A stretch of 64,000 bases of DNA from assembly GCA_021732485.1 (NCBI GenBank), contig JAKFUV010000003.1:124001-188000 (forward strand). The letters run 5' to 3'. The stretch's first letter is position 1. The number at the start of each line of letters is the position of its first letter. The position numbers were made by a program, and so were the translations under genes. The notes under the pieces are model-generated. The model was not told the origin of the DNA, searched no databases, and was given only the letters and a program-made list of their open reading frames with translations. This document shows, one piece after another, positions 46,427 through 53,464 of the stretch. The DNA is from Hyphomicrobium sp. GTDB lineage: Bacteria; Pseudomonadota; Alphaproteobacteria; Rhizobiales; Hyphomicrobiaceae.

Positions 46427-47233
46427 TTACTTGGAAAATACGTCTCCCATACCGCGCCAAACGACGTAGACCCCGACTGTTGCAACGATCGCGGCGAAGA
46501 TCTGAGCCAAAAGTTGTTTACGGCCTGCAAGAGCATTCGCTGCGAGTCGCCCAAGCACGCCACCTGCGAGACCACCAACGATGAAAAACCCGACCAACGG
46601 CCAGTCGATCAATCCAGATACCGCGTAGTTACTGGCCGTCGTGAAGCCGAATGCCGCAACAGACACCAACGATGAGCCGATTGCGAAGATGAGCGGCATG
46701 TTGGTCGCGGCAATCAGACCCGGCACGACCAGAAAGCCGCCGCCAATCCCGAAGAATCCGGATAGCGCGCCGACACCGACGCCGTAGATGAGTAGCAATG
46801 GCATCAAATCTGGCGCAGAAAACCAGTCCAAGCGGACCGCCGCGTCGCCATCTCCGGCCTTTTTGAAGAACATCGCCGCCGCGATGATGATCATCAGAAC
46901 GCCAAACAGCACGAGCAACTTTTGCCCGTCGAATTGTTTGCCAAATGTCGATCCAAGGGCAGCGCCAACGACACCTGCGGCGGCGAAAACCAGCGCGCAG
47001 CGCCATTTAACGTGCCCCTGACGGGCATGACCCAATAGATTGGCGAGCGCGCTCAATGCAACCGCGACAGCGCTCGTTCCGATTGCGACGTGAGGTGACG
47101 CCACGCCCACGACGTAGACCAGGAGCGGTACGGCTAAAATCGACCCGCCTCCGCCGATCAAACCTAAGACGAAACCGACGAGCGATCCTGAGAACGTGGC
47201 CAAGAGGTCATGCGTCAGCACTTCGCCCACCAT
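46427..47233 (-). CDS. TauE/SafE family sulfite or sulfur-anion exporter
   Basis: A 268-residue membrane protein with about eight helices and two TauE repeats. GFVLGLIGGGGSILAVPLLVY near the start and GALSGFFGIGGGFLVVPGLIA in the middle are the paired GGGG signature loops. ATG 47233 overlaps the stop of the upstream oxidoreductase gene in TGATG; the longer frame adds an unrelated leader. As the last gene of the sulfide operon it probably exports sulfite or related anions produced by persulfide oxidation. Substrate is inferred from context. Confidence 0.85.
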   Translation of the reverse strand: MVGEVLTHDLLATFSGSLVGFVLGLIGGGGSILAVPLLVYVVGVASPHVAIGTSAVAVALSALANLLGHARQGHVKWRCALVFAAAGVVGAALGSTFGKQFDGQKLLVLFGVLMIIIAAAMFFKKAGDGDAAVRLDWFSAPDLMPLLLIYGVGVGALSGFFGIGGGFLVVPGLIAATNMPLIFAIGSSLVSVAAFGFTTASNYAVSGLIDWPLVGFFIVGGLAGGVLGRLAANALAGRKQLLAQIFAAIVATVGVYVVWRGMGDVFSK

Positions 47234-48894
47234 CACGCCATGACCTTGGGCCTTGCCATCCACTCGCGGCCCTTTAGCATCGCCTGCCAGTAGATCGGCG
47301 GCAGGATGCGCTCCTTCATGGTCCACGCGAGCCGAGATGGCTTTGTGCCATCGATCACGAAGTCCGGAAATGACGAGCAAACTTTGCCGCCATAGGTGAA
47401 CTCGGCAAGGACGACTTTGCCGCGCTCGACGGTCAGCGGGCAGGATCCATAACCGTCATAGGCACACTCGGCACGTCGAAATCCCTTATCGAACAGAACA
47501 TTTTCCGCGACAACCGGGGCTTGCTTGCGCGCCGCGGCGGCCGTCTTGGCGTTCGGCGAATTGGTTGCGTCGCCGAGCCCGAAGACATTTCTGTATTTCT
47601 TATGGCGGAGCGTCGCTGGATCGACGTCGATCCATCCCGCCGGATCTGAGAGCATACTCGCGCGCACGAAATCCGGCGCGACTTGCGGCGGGCAGACGTG
47701 AATCATATCGAATGGCGTTTCGATCGTCGATTTTGAACCATCGGGCGCGGTCCGCATGAAGCGAGCCGTTTTGGATGGCCCATCTATGGCTGTCAGAGTG
47801 TGATTGAAGTTCAGCGTGGCGTGATAGCGTTCCACATAGTCCATGAGCGCCGGGACATAGTCGGCCACCCCAAACAGAACAGCACCAGCGTTAAAAAGCG
47901 AAACGTTGATCTCGCTTAGACGTCCGGTGCGCAACCAGTGATCCGCCGATAAGTACATCGCTTTCTGCGGCGCTCCGGCGCATTTGATCGGCATCGGCGG
48001 CTGCGTGAATATTGCGTGACCAGATTTCAGCTCTTGCACGAGTTTCCAAGTGTAGGGCGCGAGGTCGTAGCGGTAATTTGATGTGACGCCATTCTTGCCG
48101 AGCGTTTCAGTCAGCCCCTCGATGCCAGCCCAATTGAGCTTGATCCCGGGGCAGACGATGAGATGATTGTACGCAACGGTGCGGCATCCTTCGATAACGA
48201 CCTCATTGTTGCCCGGCTCGAAACCTGCAACCGCAGCTTTTATCCAGGTGACGCGGCGCGGAAGGATCGATGCCATGGGCTTGGCCGTTTGCTTGGCGGT
48301 GAACACACCAGCACCGACCAAAGTCCATCCAGGTTGATAGTAATGCGTGTCGGCTGGATCGATGATGGCTATATCGAGATCGCTCTTGCGGGCGAGCAGG
48401 CTTGCCGCCACGGCCGCGCCAGCCGCGCCGCCACCAACGATGACGATGTCATGTTTGGCCGCTGGTGCGTTGATCGCTAGCGCGCCGCTCTGAATGCGGC
48501 TTGCAACGCCGGACATGTCATAGCCAGCATCCTTGGTGCGTGCCAGAATATCGGCGAGCGGGCGCTCCCCGGCTTCGGCTAGGCTCCAAAGCGTGGCGCA
48601 TCGCGTACCCGATCGGCAATAAGCAAGGACGGGTTTGGGCAGTTCGGCAAGCGCTGACTTGAATGCTTGAGCGTCGCTATCTGAGACTATTCCTGTGCTG
48701 ACAGGAACATACGCTGTCGCCAAACCGACTTTTCGCGCTGCCATCTGAATCTCGGCATATGAAGGCTGATCTGCGCCTTCGCCGTCAGGGCGATTGGTGA
48801 CAATCGAACGGAAGCCGCTCGATGCAATCTCCGCCACATCAGCAGGATCGATCTGCGCTGAGACAGACAACTCATCCGTCAGTTTCTTGATCAT
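47233..48894 (-). CDS. DUF442 phosphatase-like domain fused to sulfide:quinone reductase
   Basis: A 553-residue two-domain enzyme. Residues 1-115 are DUF442, with CRSGTR at 93-98 (the C-x5-R thiol phosphatase/rhodanese-like loop). From residue 148 an FAD enzyme follows: IVIVGGGAAGAAVA for the dinucleotide fold, YYQPGWTLVGAG, and GDATNSPNAKTAAAARKQAP at the second FAD site. This matches type II sulfide:quinone oxidoreductase, which oxidises H2S to persulfide at the membrane. Fusion with DUF442 is known in Blh-type sulfide loci. It is followed by the persulfide dioxygenase gene upstream in the operon order, so the two enzymes act in series. Confidence 0.88.
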   Translation of the reverse strand: MIKKLTDELSVSAQIDPADVAEIASSGFRSIVTNRPDGEGADQPSYAEIQMAARKVGLATAYVPVSTGIVSDSDAQAFKSALAELPKPVLAYCRSGTRCATLWSLAEAGERPLADILARTKDAGYDMSGVASRIQSGALAINAPAAKHDIVIVGGGAAGAAVAASLLARKSDLDIAIIDPADTHYYQPGWTLVGAGVFTAKQTAKPMASILPRRVTWIKAAVAGFEPGNNEVVIEGCRTVAYNHLIVCPGIKLNWAGIEGLTETLGKNGVTSNYRYDLAPYTWKLVQELKSGHAIFTQPPMPIKCAGAPQKAMYLSADHWLRTGRLSEINVSLFNAGAVLFGVADYVPALMDYVERYHATLNFNHTLTAIDGPSKTARFMRTAPDGSKSTIETPFDMIHVCPPQVAPDFVRASMLSDPAGWIDVDPATLRHKKYRNVFGLGDATNSPNAKTAAAARKQAPVVAENVLFDKGFRRAECAYDGYGSCPLTVERGKVVLAEFTYGGKVCSSFPDFVIDGTKPSRLAWTMKERILPPIYWQAMLKGREWMARPKVMA

Positions 48895-48915
48895 CTTAGC
48901 TGCTAAAGCTTTCGA

Positions 48916-49809
48916 TTAGAGTTCGTTGACAGGGACCTTCAGGAAGCGCTTCCCGCTGTCATCGGGTTCAGGCAACTGACCGCCGCGAATATTCACTTGG
49001 ATTGACGGAATTATTAGCTTCGGCAGTCCGAGGGTTGCGTCGCGCTCAGTCCGCATCTTGACAAACTCGCCTTCCGAAACGCCTTCGCGAACGTGTATGT
49101 TCGTTGCCTTCTGCTCGGCAACGGACGTCTCCCATTTGATTTCGCGGCCACCCGGCGCGTAGTCGTGACACATGAACAGCCGCATTTCGTCCGGCAATTC
49201 GAGCACGCGCTTGATTGAGTTGAAGAGTACCTTTGCATCCCCACCCGGGAAGTCCGCACGCGCAGTGCCACCGTCGGGCATGAAAAGCGTATCGCCGACG
49301 AATGCTGCGTTGCCGACAACGTGCGTCATGCATGCCGGCGTGTGCCCCGGTGTCAGCATGGCAAAAACTTTCATACCGCCGATGGTGTAGGCGTCGCCAT
49401 CTTTGAATAGCCGGTCAAACTGGCTGCCATCGCGTTGGAATTCAGTGCCCTCATTGAAGATCTTGCCAAAGACCTCTTGTACGATTTTGATGTTTTCACC
49501 GATGCCGAGTTTTCCGCCGAGCTTGCCCTGGATATACGGCGCTGCGGAAAGATGATCGGCGTGCGCGTGGGTTTCGATAAGCCATTCGACATTCAAGCCT
49601 TGTTCCTGAACGTAGTGGATGATCTCGTCGGCAGATTGGTAGCTGATACGGCCTGCCGCGTAGTCGATGTCCATGACGCTGTCGATGATCGCGCATGCTT
49701 TTGAGGCCGGGTCTTTGACGACATAGCTGACAGTATTCGTTGCTTCATCGAAGAAGCCTTTGACCACGGGCTTCACGGTCATATCGACGGTTTGAGGGAT
49801 CGTGCCCAT
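48916..49809 (-). CDS. persulfide dioxygenase, metallo-beta-lactamase fold (ETHE1/Blh-like)
   Basis: A 297-residue iron enzyme of the ETHE1/Blh group. THAHADH at 80-86 supplies His, His, Asp and His ligands; GHTPACMTHVVG, AAFVGDTLF with the bridging Asp, and LFMCHDY with the last His complete the site. It oxidises glutathione persulfide to sulfite. An AGGAGA ribosome site precedes ATG 49809. Placed between the YeeE/YedE pair and the SQR fusion it converts the SQR product, and TauE may then remove sulfite. Confidence 0.9.
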   Translation of the reverse strand: MGTIPQTVDMTVKPVVKGFFDEATNTVSYVVKDPASKACAIIDSVMDIDYAAGRISYQSADEIIHYVQEQGLNVEWLIETHAHADHLSAAPYIQGKLGGKLGIGENIKIVQEVFGKIFNEGTEFQRDGSQFDRLFKDGDAYTIGGMKVFAMLTPGHTPACMTHVVGNAAFVGDTLFMPDGGTARADFPGGDAKVLFNSIKRVLELPDEMRLFMCHDYAPGGREIKWETSVAEQKATNIHVREGVSEGEFVKMRTERDATLGLPKLIIPSIQVNIRGGQLPEPDDSGKRFLKVPVNEL

Positions 49810-49819
49810 TGTTCTTCTC

Positions 49820-50278
49820 CTATGAATTTCTGTGTTGAGCCGAGGGCTTCATTGTTGCCCGCCGCGCGATAAGCGATGGCAGGACGCGCGCTGCGAACAT
49901 TGCCGTCAGCATGGCAGCGAGGAAAATTGTGGTTTGATATCCACCGATGGGTAGGGCCACGATGGCTGGGCCAGGGCAGTATCCGACAAGACCCCAGCCA
50001 ACGCCGAAGAGCGACGCTCCGAGAAGTAGTTTGCCGTCAATTTCGGTCGCCGCTGGCAGCTGAAATGCTTCGGCGAGTATCGGCCGCGCCCTTTTGAAAA
50101 TCACAGCGTAGCCCAATGCCGTGGTGGTGACTGCGGCAGCCATCGTCAACGCCAGACTTGGATCCCATGCGCCTGCGACGTCGAGAAAGTTTTGAACTTT
50201 CGCAGGGTTCGCGAGACCGGAGACGATGAGACCCAAGCCGAACAGCAAGCTCGCAACGAATGTAAGGGCAATCTGCAT
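49820..50278 (-). CDS. YeeE/YedE-like membrane protein (DUF6691)
   Basis: A 152-residue membrane protein with four helices: LTFVASLLFGLGLIVSGLANP at the start, then KLLLGASLFGVGWGLVGYCPGPAI with the conserved Cys-Pro-Gly. It is the C-terminal half of the YeeE/YedE (TsuA) thiosulfate transporter fold, paired here with the next gene which is the other half. The two genes are 1 bp apart. The cysteine in GYCPGP is the predicted substrate-binding residue. It likely imports thiosulfate or another sulfur anion. Confidence 0.85.
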   Translation of the reverse strand: MQIALTFVASLLFGLGLIVSGLANPAKVQNFLDVAGAWDPSLALTMAAAVTTTALGYAVIFKRARPILAEAFQLPAATEIDGKLLLGASLFGVGWGLVGYCPGPAIVALPIGGYQTTIFLAAMLTAMFAARVLPSLIARRATMKPSAQHRNS

Positions 50279-50279
50279 G

Positions 50280-50714
50280 TCAGCCTCCCGAAACGTGGCG
50301 CAAGATGAATACGGTCACGAAAGCGGTTGACATGAAAGTCGCTGTTGCAGCGAGTGAGCGAGCTGAAAGTCGGGCGATACCGCACACGCCATGGCCGCTC
50401 GTGCACCCGCTTCCCGTCACGCTGCCGAAGCCGACGAGAAGGCCGCCGGCAATAAGAAGCGCCGCGTTAACCGTCACAGCGTGCGCAACGCCGGCACCGG
50501 TGAAAAAAGTGTAGAGCGGCGCAGCCGCTACCAGACCCGCAACAAACATCACCCGGACGATTGTTTGATCGTCGGCATAGGGTGGCAGGAGTCGAGACAC
50601 AAAACCGCTTACGCCTGCGATGCGCCCGGTGAACGCCATCAACAAGACAGCGGCAACGCCAATCAGAATACCGCCGACAATTGAGGCGTGGGGTGTGAAT
50701 TCTGTTGCTGTCAT
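50280..50714 (-). CDS. YeeE/YedE-like membrane protein
   Basis: A 144-residue protein with about four helices. IVGGILIGVAAVLLMAFTGR and LIAGGLLVGFGSVTGSGCTSGHGVCG are the typical TsuA-like repeat, with Cys in GSGCTSGHG. It is the N-terminal partner of the neighbouring DUF6691 protein. ATG 50714 (MTATEFTP) is favoured; the frame extends to 50753. It lies in the middle of the seven-gene sulfide operon. Confidence 0.85.
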   Translation of the reverse strand: MTATEFTPHASIVGGILIGVAAVLLMAFTGRIAGVSGFVSRLLPPYADDQTIVRVMFVAGLVAAAPLYTFFTGAGVAHAVTVNAALLIAGGLLVGFGSVTGSGCTSGHGVCGIARLSARSLAATATFMSTAFVTVFILRHVSGG

Positions 50715-50730
50715 AGAGAGATTTCCAACT

Positions 50731-50907
50731 TCACAAGAAAGCCCAAAGTGCAACGCCCGAGGCGATCGCGCTCCAGACGATTGTATTTATGAACGAGCGC
50801 AGAACTTGGCGATGGTCGCTGTTCTTCGCAACGCCGCTCAAGTCGCAAACCAAGTCGCCCGGATACAAGAACAGCTTGATCAGAACGTTGCTCTCGTCCG
50901 CCGTCAT
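50731..50907 (-). CDS. 58-residue membrane protein of the sulfide operon
   Basis: A short frame starting MTADESNVLIKLFLYPGDL and ending in a hydrophobic helix (FINTIVWSAIASGVALWAFL). The ATG at 50907 overlaps the stop of the upstream DUF2892 gene as ATGA, and the stop is 16 bp before the next gene start. The coupled start and fully open frame between two real genes argue that it is expressed. One C-terminal membrane segment is predicted. I do not recognise the family; it may be an accessory of the YeeE/YedE transporter. Confidence 0.6.
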   Translation of the reverse strand: MTADESNVLIKLFLYPGDLVCDLSGVAKNSDHRQVLRSFINTIVWSAIASGVALWAFL

Positions 50908-51101
50908 GATTGGTTTCGCGCCGCGCAGGTGCTCAGCCCTGCGGCTCGATAGGCGGGGCAGAATTTAGCGATGCCCGTCAATAGCGGGATCAGACCGGCG
51001 AGACCCCAAAGCGTTTGCGGGCCGATGAACACGAGGCTCAGCAGGCCTAGACCGACAATAATTCTGAGCGTGCGATCGATGGTTCCGACATTACAAGCCA
51101 T
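50904..51101 (-). CDS. DUF2892 small membrane protein
   Basis: A 65-residue protein with the DUF2892 pattern MACNVGTIDRTLRIIVG, a first helix, a short loop, then WGLAGLIPLLTGIAKFCPAY with conserved Cys. In YgaP this domain anchors a rhodanese, so it belongs to sulfur-handling modules. AGGAG lies 8 nt before ATG 51101. It is first in the operon, directly downstream of a Crp-like palindrome. Confidence 0.88.
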   Translation of the reverse strand: MACNVGTIDRTLRIIVGLGLLSLVFIGPQTLWGLAGLIPLLTGIAKFCPAYRAAGLSTCAARNQS

Positions 51102-51152
51102 GGCAGTTCTCCTGTGCTTGGAGATTGCTTAGGCCAAAGCGGTATTGTCGTA

Positions 51153-51167
51153 TGTGACGAAGTCACA
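51153..51167. promoter_or_regulatory. Crp/Fnr-type operator upstream of the sulfide operon
   Basis: TGTGACGAAGTCACA is a perfect palindrome with 6-bp arms and a 3-nt centre, close to the TGTGA-N6-TCACA Crp consensus. It lies 52 bp upstream of the DUF2892 start and just after the stop of the adjacent Crp-family gene. It is the obvious candidate binding site of that regulator. A hairpin terminator is less likely because no T-run follows. Confidence 0.6.
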
Positions 51168-51178
51168 AAGCACTGGGA

Positions 51179-51844
51179 TCAAGGTGCGCCAGCGAGCTTC
51201 TGCAAATCCTTGATCGACACCAGGCTGATCTCGCCACGAGTCGCAGAGATCCAGTTTCGCCTTTGGAATTCATGAAGTTGACGGCTTATGACTTCGCGCG
51301 CGGTGCCAAGCTCGGAGGCCAACTGCTGATGCGTCAGTGCGACGCGACCCTGGCTGTCTGCAAGCTCCAGAAGCTTTTGCGCCAAGCGAATGTCGACACG
51401 CGAGAACGCAACTTCATCAATGATCTTGAAGAGATTAGTAACGCGCATGCTGAAGGCCGTGAATACGAAGCGGCGAAACTCTGCGGATCGCGCGATCAGT
51501 TCGTCGAACGTCGTGCGCGGAATGGCGACCGCCTGCACATCTGTTTCAGCAACACCCTCGGCTTGGTATTCTTCGTAGCCCATCAAGCATGCCGTCGTAA
51601 GAGCACAACTCTCGCCTGCTGAAACGCGATACAGGACGATCTCCCGACCTGTCTCTGAAACTTGTTGCACGCGAACGGTACCATCGAGAAGCAGGAGATA
51701 TGCTTCAGGCGACTGACCGGGACCGAAAATGCGCGTTCCAGCAGCTAGCTTCACGACCTTGCTGTTCTCGACAAGAGGCCGACCGATCGATGGCTCTAGC
51801 TTTCGCAATCCAGGAAAGTGAACTGTCCAGTCGGGTGTCGACAC
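51179..51844 (-). CDS. Crp/Fnr family transcriptional regulator
   Basis: A 221-residue protein: cyclic-nucleotide-binding-like beta barrel (AGTRIFGPGQSPEAYLLLLDGTVRV), long dimer helix, and a C-terminal winged helix with LTHQQLASELGTAREVISRQLHEF as recognition region. It lacks an Fnr-type N-terminal cysteine cluster. A Cys in ESCALTTACLMG near the barrel end could be a redox or persulfide sensor. It lies upstream of the sulfide operon on the same strand with a Crp-like palindrome between, so it very likely controls it. Confidence 0.88.
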   Translation of the reverse strand: MSTPDWTVHFPGLRKLEPSIGRPLVENSKVVKLAAGTRIFGPGQSPEAYLLLLDGTVRVQQVSETGREIVLYRVSAGESCALTTACLMGYEEYQAEGVAETDVQAVAIPRTTFDELIARSAEFRRFVFTAFSMRVTNLFKIIDEVAFSRVDIRLAQKLLELADSQGRVALTHQQLASELGTAREVISRQLHEFQRRNWISATRGEISLVSIKDLQKLAGAP

Positions 51845-52309
51845 AAACGATCTCCGGATACAGAAAATCTAGTTCTAACAATGCCCGCTATAGCAGACGC
51901 AGCGCTGCCAAAGCTATGAGCACTTTCATCGGTTCAAGAGTGGGTCTTGCTCGACGCATTAAATCGGAGAAGAGTTTTCAAATCGGAGAAGAGTTTTCGT
52001 AACGAAGTTGGACGTCAGCCGATCCCATCGGTATGTATGTCGGCTTAGCCTGCAGGTTGTCTAATACAGCGCCTGTTTTCAGGGCTATGTCTGCGAAGCA
52101 TTAGTTTCCGCCATAGCAGCTCGAACTTGAATGGCAGTCTTCATCGAAAACTTGAACTGAGGTCAGACGTCTCATCGGCTGGCATGCATCTTCGACAAAA
52201 ACCCGATGCGTGCGATAGATTCGACAATCCGGACTGGCGTCGGTCGGCTTTGTGGTCCAGCCTCAAGCTGGCCGACCTAGTATCTCCACGTGACGATGCA
52301 CAAGTTCGA
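51845..52309. other. noncoding interval with a 19-bp tandem repeat
   Basis: No conserved gene was found. It contains the leader of the Crp-family gene and an exact 19-bp tandem duplication at 51961-51979 and 51980-51998 (unit AAATCGGAGAAGAGTTTTC). The right part approaches the 150-bp repeat and may be decayed sequence of a mobile element. Confidence 0.6.
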
Positions 52310-52459
52310 TAGTCACTTAGGCGCTGCTGCTCGCAGGTCCTTTCACCTAAAGTGCGAGTAGATATTGTAACGGTCGGCGGCGCTAATCGAGAGGTGCCCA
52401 CGCGGCTCAAAGCCTATTTGTCTTCCTTGCGTCTCTTTCGTTCCTCAGTCACCATATTA
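52310..52459. repeat. right copy of about 150-bp imperfect direct repeat
   Basis: Aligns with 46243-46395 in the same orientation and almost the same length. It covers the 3' end of the intact gene at 52414-52992 and about 100 bp of adjacent noncoding DNA. Together the copies bracket the 46.4-52.3 kb sulfide region. Confidence 0.7.
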
Positions 52460-52992
52460 AGCAGCCGACCGTTTTTCACCGCAGCGAAGGTCGAAAGGCA
52501 AGCGCGGACCATGTCGCAAGCCAGCGCGCTCGCCGATGGAAGCCGATCGGGATCATCATATCGGACTTGCTTACGGCCAGACTCTTTGAGCCGCTCACGC
52601 TCCTTGTTGGCTTCATTCAGGGCGTCATCGTAAACTAACGGCAGGACGAACAGTTGAAGGCGCTCAAGTGCAGTTTGTCTTGACTTAGACACACCCTGGC
52701 GGCGCAAGCGCTTGCCGCGGAGGTGACCGACAACGGCACGGCGAAGGCTCGGCGGCAAGGGTTCGTCTTCGAACTGCTCGACGAGGTCAGCGAGCTGCTC
52801 AGCTCGTAGCGTAATTTCTCCCAAGCTGTCTTCGTTGGCCAATTGAGCGAGCATGCGGCCCGGGCCGTTCGGCTGCCAAATTGCATATGGTCCAGCGTCT
52901 TGATATTTTTTCGGAATCGCAAACACGCGAGGCTTCGGGCGATGTTCGCCCGAAGCTTTGCGCCGGGAGGTCTCTTTCGTTGCATTTGCCAT
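52414..52992 (-). CDS. unknown protein of mobile-element type
   Basis: A 192-residue, charged, mostly helical protein: a basic N-terminus (MANATKETSRRK), a central YAIWQPNGPGRMLAQLANED, and a lysine/arginine-rich C-terminal helix ending NMVTEERKRRKEDK. ATG 52992 was chosen over the longer frame because the leader is unstructured. No family is recognised. It is followed upstream by a 70-residue gene, and its C-terminus recurs as a remnant at 46.4 kb next to the ParB-methyltransferase, so it was probably a neighbour of that operon. Confidence 0.6.
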   Translation of the reverse strand: MANATKETSRRKASGEHRPKPRVFAIPKKYQDAGPYAIWQPNGPGRMLAQLANEDSLGEITLRAEQLADLVEQFEDEPLPPSLRRAVVGHLRGKRLRRQGVSKSRQTALERLQLFVLPLVYDDALNEANKERERLKESGRKQVRYDDPDRLPSASALACDMVRACLSTFAAVKNGRLLNMVTEERKRRKEDK

Positions 52993-53068
52993 GAGGCGAT
53001 CGTAATGCAGCGACCTTTTTGTTTGATTGACGGGCTTTGCCGGGCGCAGCGCGCCCGGCAAGTTCTTG

Positions 53069-53281
53069 TTAAGACTTCTTGGCCAAAACCTTTACTTCCA
53101 CAGTTCCCGTGAGCGCGATTTCGCCGGAGTTCGCCAATTCCGAAAACATCTTGGTGAGGAAACCGGCCACTTGCTGCTCGGGCTTCACCAGTTTCCCATT
53201 GATTATACACATCGGGAATCCGCAGCTGTGGATCTGCAGGGTCACGTCCGAGTCTTGTTTGTTTTGCTTCGGCTGTTTCAT
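53069..53281 (-). CDS. small unknown protein, 70 residues
   Basis: A 70-residue protein, MKQPKQNKQDSD at the start, a Cys-containing segment SCGFPMCIINGK and a strand-rich end GEIALTGTVEVKVLAKK. No known family. It lies 77 bp upstream of the 52.4-kb gene on the same strand. A motif shared with the ParB-methyltransferase leader lies just upstream of it. The consistent codon use and spacing support a real gene. Confidence 0.5.
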   Translation of the reverse strand: MKQPKQNKQDSDVTLQIHSCGFPMCIINGKLVKPEQQVAGFLTKMFSELANSGEIALTGTVEVKVLAKKS

Positions 53282-53330
53282 AATTGTACTCCATATCCAG
53301 TGCTAATGGTCCGGAGTTGGAAATGCGGGG

Positions 53331-53371
53331 CTGCAACTGCCTTCACTTGAAAGCAAAATGGATCGCGTGAG
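53331..53371. promoter_or_regulatory. third copy of the shared leader motif
   Basis: CTGCAACTGCCTTCACTTGA followed by AGCAAAATGGAT and GTGAG resembles the core of the repeat at 46255-46304 (AACTGC..TTTCACTTGAATTGCAAATGGAT..GTGAG) but lacks a 12-bp stretch. It lies about 50 bp upstream of the 70-residue gene, in the same position as the left copy lies to the ParB-methyltransferase. A shared promoter or operator is likely. Confidence 0.4.
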
Positions 53372-53464
53372 CGTTATTGCCAGGAGTTAGGCGGGTCGCG
53401 GACTAGTGAAAATGGTCAGTCTTACCTTCGCAAGGCGAACGGGATGGTGACCAAAGCACATCAA

